Assembly: GCA_910578735.1 (NCBI GenBank)
Contig: CAJTSQ010000014.1
Coordinates: 330-57,665 of the forward strand
Origin: an uncultured Oscillospiraceae bacterium
GTDB lineage: Bacteria; Bacillota; Clostridia; Oscillospirales; Oscillospiraceae
DNA length: 57,336 nt
Direction: 5' to 3'
In this document: positions 23,066-30,777 of the stretch, piece by piece
Numbering within the stretch: position 1 is the stretch's first letter
How the letters are laid out: each line of letters opens with the position of its first letter
Translations under genes and position numbers: made by a program
Notes under the pieces: model-generated
Told to the model about the DNA's origin: nothing
The model's database searches: none
Seen by the model: the letters and a program-made list of their open reading frames with translations, nothing else

Positions 23066-25921
23066 TTAAATAGGATAATCGCCGAGTATATCACCGAGTA
23101 TATCATCGTCTCCCCGACGCGTCGAGGCCTCCCTGATTAGAGCCTCCGCCAGTTCTTTCAAGGCAGTGGTAAATTCGTCATTGTCCTCAAACTCGCGGAA
23201 GGTCTTGATAAAGGGGTTTTCGTTAAATGCCTTCGCAAATTTGAACTTTTCCATGTATTTCTGGTCCTGCTTTGCCAGCGCGTTGTCAATATTTTGATAT
23301 ACCTGCTGGCAGCACTTGTAAAAATCAGAGACATGTGCCCGCTCCGGCAGACCGTGGTCAGTCACATCTCCCTGGCGCTTGAGAATGTTGTAGGTCATAT
23401 CGAAATGCTGAAAGGGGATCGCACAATCTCCACAGTTGTTTGACCAGCTTAAAAACTCATCGCTCAAAGAACACTCCTGAATCCATTCATTCCACTTGCT
23501 GTCAACTGTGGAATATCCGCTTTTTTCTCCCCAATCATAAACCGCTTTCCGCAAGCCACCGTGCAGCGCGTTGAAATACTCCTTCCAGGTAAAGGAATTC
23601 ACTACAAAATTCAGGATATTGAAACACGCACATTGATAGCTGGCCTCTAAGTATGTGTTTTTCAGTTGAATCACACCTTGCCCATCCAAAGGGATTTTAG
23701 TAGTGTTCTTCTTTAATTTGTCGCCCACGTCCTGCTCAGATATCTTAAATCTGTACTTCAGCGTTTTTGCCTCCCGTTGGGAATCTCTTTTCGTGTCACA
23801 CACATTAGTAAAGAACATTCCCAGAAGCTCTAGAATATTGAGGAATCTTTTGAAGCCCTCCTTTTGTTTCTCAACTCGCTGTTCAAGCTCCTTTACCTTT
23901 TTAGTATCATTCAGCTTTTTGTATTCCTCTATATCTTCCAAAAGTTTTTTATTAAAGAGCACACTGAATATATCGATATCGTCAATCTTGACTCGAAAGA
24001 CTTTAGGCAACCGTTCTGTACGGACGGAACCGATTTGGGCTCCAATTGTTGGCCTTATCGCTACTTTCGGCGACTCACTAATCACTACCTTCCCAGGGTT
24101 TTCAAACCAGAAGTAAGTATAAAGGATATCATTAGACCACTGTCCTGCGATAGAGGTCCGCAAAACGTCTCGGAGAGCATATTCACTGGAGCTTTTCTTG
24201 TTGAGGTCGGTTGATGAGCGGTATATATCGTAAAGCCGGGCCAGCACCAGGGAGTAGGAGGCCAAAATACAGTAGACCATCTCCTTGGACAGGATGCCGC
24301 AGCGGGAGGAAATGTACAGATTTCGAATCAGTTCACCATAGTTATAAGCCCGCTCGCTCCCGTCCGCGTGGAAATAAAACGGATCATCCCGGCTCAATCT
24401 GGAACGTTCTGCCCGGATATAGTTAAAAATTTCCAGGCTTCTGCGCTCCAGCGGCATATTGAGCCATTTGTGCAGCAGCGTAAATTCCTTGGTGCCCGCC
24501 AGCTTCTCTCCGACAAACTGATTATAGAGGTAGCTCAACAGACGCATATACCGCTGTTCCCGCAAGTCCGTGCCGGCGTCTTCAAAGCTGGTCTCATCTT
24601 CCATCCGCAGGGCGAGAAGCAGGTTTTTCACTTTTCTCAGGTTCCACTCCTCAAAGAAATGCTGCTTTGTCCCATTCATGTCAAAGTAAGTCCCGTATAT
24701 GGCCGCAATATACCGCAGGATCAGCTCTTTCATGGGAATTTCTGTGCCTTTTACCTCCTCCAAAGGCTTCGAAGCCAGGTCTGGAAACAGCACCTGCATC
24801 ATGCTTTTATCCGAGCCGATCACAACATTCAGCCGCCGGTTCTCCGGATAGTCCGCATAACCCAGGTTGGGCATGTAGATTTTATATTTGGGCAGGATAA
24901 ACTTGTGAATAAACTGAACCGCCTGGGACATGCACTCCTGTTTTCCTAAATCGGGGAATGTTTCTTCCACATGCCTAGAGCATACACTGAGCAGGCGGCT
25001 CTCATCATAGGTCGTCAGAACCACAACCCCCGGAATTTGCAGATACTCATAAATCTGCCCGCTGATGGTGTAGGCATCCTTCTGCTGAATGCGCCCAAGT
25101 TTGTGGACCTGCGCACGGTTTGTGGTCTCAAAGAGGTCGATGTCATCCAGAGCGATAATCAGATAATACCGGCATCTCCCTCCGTTGTGATCGATGTGGT
25201 TCAAAAAATCCAAAAATTGGTAAACAAGGCTCTGGAATTTGTCGGCCAGGGAATAGCTGCTGTTTAAATTCTGAAGCCTGCGGAGCGTCAACTCTTCCTC
25301 CGGCTCCTGTCCCTCCTGGGTCAGGTTCAGAAGGTCGGTGTACACCTGTTCAAAGTTCTGGTAGAGCTGGCGCAGCTCCTCCTGGCGCACGCCGGGGGTC
25401 CCAATGCCCAGGGGCTGGCTGTCAAGCTTCTTTTGGACATATTTCAGCATTCTGGCCAGGATGATGGCCATGATGTCCTCTTTGCTTTTCAAAACGCCGA
25501 CGTCAATATATTGCAGAACAATGAATTTTGTGTCTTCGTGTCTTCTTCGGGAGCGCTCGTCCCGTTCCAGCAGGAACGCGTCATATTTTCTGTCGTCCGG
25601 GTCAAACTCCGCCAGCATATTGGCGAATGACAGCATCGTTGAGGTCTTGCCGGTTCCCCGTGCACCCAGAAAGGGGATCACATTAAAGATTTCTTCCCGC
25701 TTCCCGGTCGCTTTTTTGGAGCCGTACGTGCCCAGATACCCTCCGTTCTCCTGCCAGAAAAAATCATTTTCCCATATAATTTTCTTCAGCACGTCAATGG
25801 CCTGGAAAAACTCCTGCTTCGCGTAGGAATCCTGAAAGTTTTTAATATCCTCCTGAATAACGCCATTGCTCAACAGTTTTTCGATATTGATCCGCCGAGT
25901 ATAGTGCTCAGGCCGTTCCAT
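23066..25921 (-). CDS. rdrA: RdrA-like P-loop ATPase of a RADAR-type system
   Basis: A 951-residue protein. Walker A GARGTGKTS is at residues 86-94 and Walker B LIIALDD at 254-260, followed by IDLFETTNRA and, further on, VVLTTYDESRLL with a sensor-like segment. The rest is a large helical region without a recognised motif, ending GDDDILGDILGDYPI. In RADAR the AAA+ ATPase RdrA detects phage activity and works with RdrB. The ATG at 25921 has AGAGGG nine bases upstream; an alternative ATG at 25996 overlaps the stop of the preceding gene (ATGA) and would add 25 residues. Codon and base use are visibly more AT-rich than in the flanking housekeeping genes, pointing to horizontal acquisition. Confidence 0.82.
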   Translation of the reverse strand: MERPEHYTRRINIEKLLSNGVIQEDIKNFQDSYAKQEFFQAIDVLKKIIWENDFFWQENGGYLGTYGSKKATGKREEIFNVIPFLGARGTGKTSTMLSFANMLAEFDPDDRKYDAFLLERDERSRRRHEDTKFIVLQYIDVGVLKSKEDIMAIILARMLKYVQKKLDSQPLGIGTPGVRQEELRQLYQNFEQVYTDLLNLTQEGQEPEEELTLRRLQNLNSSYSLADKFQSLVYQFLDFLNHIDHNGGRCRYYLIIALDDIDLFETTNRAQVHKLGRIQQKDAYTISGQIYEYLQIPGVVVLTTYDESRLLSVCSRHVEETFPDLGKQECMSQAVQFIHKFILPKYKIYMPNLGYADYPENRRLNVVIGSDKSMMQVLFPDLASKPLEEVKGTEIPMKELILRYIAAIYGTYFDMNGTKQHFFEEWNLRKVKNLLLALRMEDETSFEDAGTDLREQRYMRLLSYLYNQFVGEKLAGTKEFTLLHKWLNMPLERRSLEIFNYIRAERSRLSRDDPFYFHADGSERAYNYGELIRNLYISSRCGILSKEMVYCILASYSLVLARLYDIYRSSTDLNKKSSSEYALRDVLRTSIAGQWSNDILYTYFWFENPGKVVISESPKVAIRPTIGAQIGSVRTERLPKVFRVKIDDIDIFSVLFNKKLLEDIEEYKKLNDTKKVKELEQRVEKQKEGFKRFLNILELLGMFFTNVCDTKRDSQREAKTLKYRFKISEQDVGDKLKKNTTKIPLDGQGVIQLKNTYLEASYQCACFNILNFVVNSFTWKEYFNALHGGLRKAVYDWGEKSGYSTVDSKWNEWIQECSLSDEFLSWSNNCGDCAIPFQHFDMTYNILKRQGDVTDHGLPERAHVSDFYKCCQQVYQNIDNALAKQDQKYMEKFKFAKAFNENPFIKTFREFEDNDEFTTALKELAEALIREASTRRGDDDILGDILGDYPI

Positions 25922-25992
25922 AATCGATGCCCTCTTTCTTGAAGTTTTCTCTTTACTCCCTGCCGGCGCCGCACATGCGTCGCGGTTGCATC

Positions 25993-27459
25993 TCATGGGA
26001 TAAACATACTTGTAGAAGCAAGGCTTGACCGAACAATCTCACGCAGCAGAAGCACCGGTCTGCTGTTTTTATGATAAGACTCCAATTCCTTCCAGTGACC
26101 CGACTTCGGATTATAGGCCCTTCGCAGGCACTGATTCTCCCGATACGCTTCTGCAGCATTCCACGCCTTGCCAAGATAGGCCTGCGCCTCGCTGTATTTG
26201 GCGAGGGAAAGGCAAATCTTCCACATCCACATATAGGTTTTGAACAGGTATTGTATGCAGGGCAGGGAGAGATTTTCCCAGGCGATCGGCCTCCCTCCGG
26301 AGAACTCCCTCCAGATGATCCGAATCGCATTTTTGAAATATATCTGCGCAGTATCAAATTCCCGATTTTTGGCCTCACAGCAGCCCATCTTGAAGAAGGC
26401 CTGGTAGCTCAGGGGGGTCAGGTGTGCGGACTTGGCGAAATAACGCAGCGCACGCCTCCAATTACGTTCCGTCCGTTCAATATACCGGCCATATTCATAG
26501 TAAATAAAGGAATATGCCCTTTTATCCTTCCCCGCAATCGTTTCAAACAGCTTCTGATAGTAGTACCCGGCGTTCTGCTCCTGAGACGGCTCACTTTGAC
26601 AGACCCGGGCCGCGAGAAACAGGGTCCCCGGATACTGCGGCTCCTGGCGGTATAGTTTTCCCAGCGCCTCAAGCAGGAACCCCGCGCTGCAATAGGTGAC
26701 ACTTGGAAAGCCGCCGTCCTCGCTCCACTTGGCCGCCGGCTTTTTTTCCAGCAGCTGGAACACTTCCCGGATTTTCCGGGCGATGTTTATATTTGCATAG
26801 CGGGTGTAGGGAGAAACCCTGGTTTCCCGCTGAAGCTCGACGGTGTCCTGGTAAAACCGGTTGAAAGCCAGCAGCATATCTCTGATATAGCAGTCGGCGG
26901 AAATCGTCTGCTGGCCAAGATTGAGTTCCAGCGCCTCGCCCATGTTCATCATCCGCAGGGCCCGCTTGCTCTGCAAAAATCCAAGCAAATGATGTTCGAA
27001 ATAGAGGCGGTTGAGGATGAACAGCTGCTCCCGCTGAAGCGCATCTTCGTCGGAATTCCAAATTTGGAAAATCAACCTGTCTATCAGCTTGCGGTAAAAC
27101 TTCATTTTCTTGCGCTTGGGCTGCTGATACGTCACAAATACACTGCGGTCATTGCGTATGGCAAAGCCGGAATTTCCGATGGAAGAATCCGCCCACTCCT
27201 GTTTGAACCAGGCCGATTCATATACCTGCGCATCACCGCTCCACTTTGGCAGACCATCCTCCCAGTAAAACACATTGAGATTCAAAACGATATCAATATC
27301 TGTGCCGCCGCCTTTTCTCAGCTCCTCCTCCGCATCCTTCAGGGAATGCACGGGCTTGTCGCAGAGCAGGCAGCCTGTCAGAAAGAAAAATTCCTTCATG
27401 ACCTCCACCACTGGCGCCTCACTGGCCGGACGGATCAGCCGCAGCGTACTCACACACAT
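25993..27459 (-). CDS. TPR-like accessory protein of the RADAR-type operon
   Basis: A 488-residue, apparently cytoplasmic protein encoded between the SLATT-like gene and the ATPase. The N-terminal 130 residues form an unrecognised alpha/beta region (DIDIVLNLNVFYWEDGLPKW, then SVFVTYQQPKRKKMKFYRKL). Residues of about 200-440 look like helical TPR-type repeats: YYYQKLFETIAG, YIERTERNWRRALRYFAKSA, KMGCCEAKNREFDTAQIYFK, YLGKAWNAAEAY. It has no signal peptide or catalytic motif that I can see. The ATG at 27459 is six bases after GGGGGG. The gene order and same strand make it part of the operon; a scaffold or sensor role for the ATPase is inferred. I do not know this protein from described RADAR loci. 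Confidence 0.7.
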   Translation of the reverse strand: MCVSTLRLIRPASEAPVVEVMKEFFFLTGCLLCDKPVHSLKDAEEELRKGGGTDIDIVLNLNVFYWEDGLPKWSGDAQVYESAWFKQEWADSSIGNSGFAIRNDRSVFVTYQQPKRKKMKFYRKLIDRLIFQIWNSDEDALQREQLFILNRLYFEHHLLGFLQSKRALRMMNMGEALELNLGQQTISADCYIRDMLLAFNRFYQDTVELQRETRVSPYTRYANINIARKIREVFQLLEKKPAAKWSEDGGFPSVTYCSAGFLLEALGKLYRQEPQYPGTLFLAARVCQSEPSQEQNAGYYYQKLFETIAGKDKRAYSFIYYEYGRYIERTERNWRRALRYFAKSAHLTPLSYQAFFKMGCCEAKNREFDTAQIYFKNAIRIIWREFSGGRPIAWENLSLPCIQYLFKTYMWMWKICLSLAKYSEAQAYLGKAWNAAEAYRENQCLRRAYNPKSGHWKELESYHKNSRPVLLLREIVRSSLASTSMFIP

Positions 27460-27520
27460 TCCCATCCCCCCAATCAGATATGCGAGTCAATCATCAATCT
27501 GGTCTGTACGATGTACTCCC

Positions 27521-28081
27521 TTAAGAACCGCTGATATTATGCTCAAAACGATCGATATCAGCCTCAAGGATGTGCAAAGCTTCCTTCATAAAATCTTCCT
27601 CATCCGTCAGGCCGGACAAATGCCGGACCATGGCGATATTCAGCCTATGATATGCGGCACTATGCCTGGCCCATGTCTCCTTATAATTCCGGCGCTCAAA
27701 TTCGGTAAACAGGCAGGCCGCCAAAAAGCCCAGCGCGAGAAGAAACACCAAAATCAAAGGGATGCAGGACTGTATGATCGCTGTCAACGCGCCGGACTGC
27801 GTTGACGTTGAAAAAAGCTCACGCGCGATGGCAAACAGGCTGACCGCGGCAGCAGTCCCGGAGGCGCCGGTGCCCAGGACCATCAGGACCAGAGCGGTCT
27901 TGCTCCAGTAACGTCTCTTGTTCTCCCTGTTCTTATAGGATATCTGTCTATAGGCGTTCTCAAACGACCGGTAGAATAATTCTTTTTCCTCTCCTTGAAA
28001 TTTTAACCTCAAGGTATCCAGGCAGGTCTCATACAGTCCCGCCGCAGAATGACTCAAACTCCCGTTTTCTTGAGCCTGCAT
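27521..28081 (-). CDS. SLATT-like two-helix membrane protein
   Basis: A 186-residue protein with two adjacent membrane helices (ALVLMVLGTGASGTAAAVSL and IPLILVFLLALGFLAACLFT) flanked by charged helical cytoplasmic parts, including RNYKETWARHSAAYHRLNIA near the C-terminus. This matches the SLATT (SMODS and SLOG-associating two-TM effector) arrangement; a SLATT protein is one of the optional membrane partners of RADAR operons. Its presumed role is membrane damage or signalling during the abortive response. The ATG at 28081 lies about 10 bases after GAGAG, a weak site. It is the promoter-proximal gene of the operon, 61 bases ahead of the TPR-like gene. Family assignment comes from topology and context. 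Confidence 0.65.
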   Translation of the reverse strand: MQAQENGSLSHSAAGLYETCLDTLRLKFQGEEKELFYRSFENAYRQISYKNRENKRRYWSKTALVLMVLGTGASGTAAAVSLFAIARELFSTSTQSGALTAIIQSCIPLILVFLLALGFLAACLFTEFERRNYKETWARHSAAYHRLNIAMVRHLSGLTDEEDFMKEALHILEADIDRFEHNISGS

Positions 28082-28122
28082 GGCAATCACTCTCTCTATT
28101 TGCAGTATATGGCATATCTCTT

Positions 28123-28144
28123 AATGCATATATGTATTGTACCA
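28123..28144 (-). promoter_or_regulatory. extended -10 promoter and palindrome ahead of the RADAR-type operon
   Basis: On the minus strand TGG-TACAAT (28144-28136) forms an extended -10 element; no good -35 is seen. The near-perfect 16-bp palindrome AATGCATATATGTATT (28123-28138) overlaps the -10 and start site and could bind a repressor. The region 28082-28271 is otherwise AT-rich and non-coding. Confidence 0.45.
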
Positions 28145-28271
28145 TAAAATCCTAGTAAAATCTATAAATTTTTTAAGCGGGTGAAATACCACAGCTTTCC
28201 CCCGCATATAGCTCTCTTAGGCCTGCCCCGCTTCCGGCGGGGCGGCCGCTCTGACTGGAGGGGGTACCGGA

Positions 28272-29693
28272 GTGGATTTTTTGGCGCGCACGGCAGACGC
28301 CCTGTGGAACCCCTGGCTTCTGGGGCTGTTCTTCCTTACGGGACTGGTGTATTCCATCGGCTCCGGGTGGTTTCAAATCTTTGGGTTCCGCACCTGGTGG
28401 CGGGCCACGGCGGGAACCCTGCTGCAAAAACAGAACGCGCGGGACGGAGGGCTGTCCCCCCTCCAGGCCCTGGCCACCGCCCTGGCCTCCACCATGGGCA
28501 CCGGCTCCATCGCCGGGGTGGCCACCGCTCTCACTCTGGGCGGACCGGGTGCGGTGTTTTGGATGTGGGTCTCTGCCCTGCTGGGCATGATGACCTCCTG
28601 CGGGGAAAAGCTGCTGGCGGTGAAGTATCAGCGCTCCGGGCCTGACGGCAGGCTCCAGGGCGGGCCCATGTACTACATCCGGGACGGGATGGGCTCTCCC
28701 CTGTTGTCCGCCTGCTTCTGCCTGGCCTGCATCCCCGCAACCCTGGCGGGAGGAAATCTGGTTCAGTCCTCCTCCATCGCTTCCAGCCTGGAGGCCGTCT
28801 GCGGCCTGCCCCGGCTCCCGGTGGGACTGACCTCTGCTCTTCTGGCCGGGCTGGTCATGGCGGGCGGACTGGGCCGGATAGCGGCGGTGTCCTCCGCTCT
28901 GGTGCCCGCTATGGCCCTGCTCTATCTGGGCAGCGGTGCCGCGGTGCTGGCCGCCCACTGGGGGCGGATCCCCCAGGCCCTGGGGCTCATTTTCTCCTGC
29001 GCCCTCTCCCCCGCCGCGGCGGCAGGGGGCGGAATAGGCTGGACGGTGGCCGCCGCCCTGCGCTACGGGGTGGCCCGGGGTGTGTTTACCAACGAGGCGG
29101 GACTGGGCACCTCCGCCATGGCCCACGGGGCCGCCCGGGCAGATCACCCTGCCCGGCAGGGAATGTGGGGCATCTTCGAGGTGTTTCTATCCACAGCTGC
29201 GGTGTGCACTGTCACCGCCCTGGCCATCCTGGTCAGCGGGGTGTGGGACCCCGCCGCCCCCGGCGCCCTCACCGGGGCCCCCCTCACCGCCGCCGCCTTC
29301 AGCTCCGTCCTGGGGCCCTTTGGAGAGGGCGCGGTGGCGGCGGCACTGCTGCTGTTCGCCTTCTCCTCCATCCTGGGTTGGAGCTACTACGGGGAACAGT
29401 GCCTCTCCTTCCTGTGCTGCTTTTCCTTCAAAAAAGAACGGCAGCGACAGAAAACTTTCCCTGTTCCTTCCAAAATATCTTCTGTCTGCCTGTACCGGGC
29501 CGCGTTTTTGGGGTGTACTGTGCTGGGAGCGGTGTGGAGTCCCCAGGCCATCTGGCAGCTGGTGGACCTGTGCAACGCCCTGATGGCTCTGCCCAATCTG
29601 GCCGCCCTTCTGCTCCTGGCTCCCCAGGCCCTTGGTGATTTTGCCCAATGGAATTCCCGGATCAAAGTTCAGAAATTGACAAAACCCTATTGA
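28272..29693 (+). CDS. amino acid carrier protein, alanine/glycine:cation symporter (AGCS) family
   Basis: A 473-residue membrane protein with about ten helices and AGCS signatures: GTGSIAGVATALTLGGPGAV near the N-terminus, GGPMYYIRDGMG, GVFTNEAGLGTSAMAHGAAR, and GWSYYGEQC. It takes up alanine or glycine with sodium or protons. The start is the GTG at 28272 after GGAGGGGG. The C-terminus (IKVQKLTKPY) overlaps the acpP promoter. GC content is very high and unlike the RADAR-type operon next door, marking the island's right edge. Confidence 0.92.
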   Translation: MDFLARTADALWNPWLLGLFFLTGLVYSIGSGWFQIFGFRTWWRATAGTLLQKQNARDGGLSPLQALATALASTMGTGSIAGVATALTLGGPGAVFWMWVSALLGMMTSCGEKLLAVKYQRSGPDGRLQGGPMYYIRDGMGSPLLSACFCLACIPATLAGGNLVQSSSIASSLEAVCGLPRLPVGLTSALLAGLVMAGGLGRIAAVSSALVPAMALLYLGSGAAVLAAHWGRIPQALGLIFSCALSPAAAAGGGIGWTVAAALRYGVARGVFTNEAGLGTSAMAHGAARADHPARQGMWGIFEVFLSTAAVCTVTALAILVSGVWDPAAPGALTGAPLTAAAFSSVLGPFGEGAVAAALLLFAFSSILGWSYYGEQCLSFLCCFSFKKERQRQKTFPVPSKISSVCLYRAAFLGCTVLGAVWSPQAIWQLVDLCNALMALPNLAALLLLAPQALGDFAQWNSRIKVQKLTKPY

Positions 29694-29718
29694 CAGCGGA
29701 GGGAATTATGCCTATCAT
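29690..29718 (+). promoter_or_regulatory. acpP-rnc promoter
   Basis: A perfect TTGACA (29690-29695), 17-base spacer and TATCAT (29713-29718). The -35 overlaps the stop codon of the AGCS gene. Confidence 0.75.
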
Positions 29719-29764
29719 AGGGACAGAAAAAGTGCGTTAGCACAAGACGAAGGAGCGACATATT

Positions 29765-29998
29765 ATGATCTTTGAAAAGCTGGCCGCGTTGATTGCCGAG
29801 CAATTCAATGTAGACGTCGACAGTATCTCCATGGACACCTCTTTCACCGATGATTTGAACGCCGATTCTGTGGATATTGTTGATCTGTCCATGGCGCTGG
29901 AGGAGGAATTTGACATCGAGGAGCTGGGTGAGGAGGAGGCCTCCGCCATCTCCACTGTGGGCGATCTGGTCCGATTCCTCCAGAGTAAGATCGACTGA
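29765..29998 (+). CDS. acpP: acyl carrier protein
   Basis: A 77-residue acidic helical-bundle protein. The DSVD motif at 34-37 (NADSVDIVDL) carries Ser35, the phosphopantetheine attachment site. It shuttles fatty-acid intermediates in the cytoplasm. GAAGGAGCG precedes the ATG. The acpP-rnc pairing is standard in Firmicutes; here the fab genes are not adjacent. Confidence 0.95.
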   Translation: MIFEKLAALIAEQFNVDVDSISMDTSFTDDLNADSVDIVDLSMALEEEFDIEELGEEEASAISTVGDLVRFLQSKID

Positions 29999-30010
29999 CA
30001 GCAATGATTA

Positions 30011-30037
30011 CGGAACTCCGCCCGGGGCGGAGTTCCG
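30011..30037 (+). terminator. hairpin between acpP and rnc
   Basis: A 12-bp perfect stem CGGAACTCCGCC / GGCGGAGTTCCG with a three-base loop, followed by only CCTTGTCT. It may partly terminate, protecting the abundant acpP message while lowering rnc; it could also be an RNase III site. Confidence 0.55.
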
Positions 30038-30058
30038 CCTTGTCTAAGGAGTTTAAGC

Positions 30059-30733
30059 ATGAAAACTTTAGAAGAAAAGCTTGGCTATACCTTCAGCGAC
30101 CCGGCCCTGCTGGAAAATGCGCTGACTCACAGCTCCCGGGCCAACGAGAGCCGGGGCAAGCTCCACAGCAATGAGCGGCTGGAATTTTTAGGGGACTCCA
30201 TCCTGGGCATGGTGGTGGCCGACCACCTGTACCGCAACCACCCCGACCTGCCCGAAGGGGACCTGACCCGCACCCGGTCCGCCCTGGTGTGTGAGGAGAG
30301 CCTGGTGGAGGTGGCCCAGGAGCTGAACCTGGGGGAATACCTGCGCCTGGGCAAGGGAGAGAGTTCCGGCGGAGGCCGGGAGCGTCCCTCCATTCAGGCC
30401 GACGCGGTAGAGGCGGTGCTGGCCGCCATCTATCTGGACGGCGGCATCGGTTCGGCCCGGAAATTTATTCAGAAATTTATCCTCCGCCGGGAGATTGCCG
30501 GCCTGACCAAGCCCAGAGACCATAAGACCGCTCTGCAGGAGCTGGTCCAGCGGGAGAGCGGACAAGTCCTGCAATACCGCCTGGTGGGCGAGGAGGGCCC
30601 CGACCACGACAAGCGCTTCTTCGTGGAGGTCACCCTCAACGGCGCCGGAATCGGCTCCGGCTCCGGGCGGAGCAAAAAGGAGGCCGAACAGATGGCCGCC
30701 CAGGCCGCGATCCTCACCCTGACGCAGAAGTAA
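30059..30733 (+). CDS. rnc: ribonuclease III
   Basis: A 224-residue double-stranded RNA endonuclease. The signature NERLEFLGDS is at 38-47, the second metal-site segment QADAVEAVLAAIYLDGG follows near 113-129, and a double-stranded RNA-binding domain fills the C-terminal 70 residues (DHKTALQELVQRESG, ending AEQMAAQAAILTL). It processes rRNA precursors and structured mRNAs. TAAGGAG precedes the ATG. Intact and of normal length. Confidence 0.96.
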   Translation: MKTLEEKLGYTFSDPALLENALTHSSRANESRGKLHSNERLEFLGDSILGMVVADHLYRNHPDLPEGDLTRTRSALVCEESLVEVAQELNLGEYLRLGKGESSGGGRERPSIQADAVEAVLAAIYLDGGIGSARKFIQKFILRREIAGLTKPRDHKTALQELVQRESGQVLQYRLVGEEGPDHDKRFFVEVTLNGAGIGSGSGRSKKEAEQMAAQAAILTLTQK

Positions 30734-30738
30734 AAGCC

Positions 30739-30771
30739 AAGCCCGCCGCGGATATTCTCCACGGCGGGCTT
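30739..30771. terminator. terminator between rnc and the CAP/SLH gene
   Basis: A 10-bp stem AAGCCCGCCG / CGGCGGGCTT with a 13-base loop and a T-rich tail (TCTTC on the plus strand), between converging genes. Confidence 0.75.
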
Positions 30772-30777
30772 TCTTCA

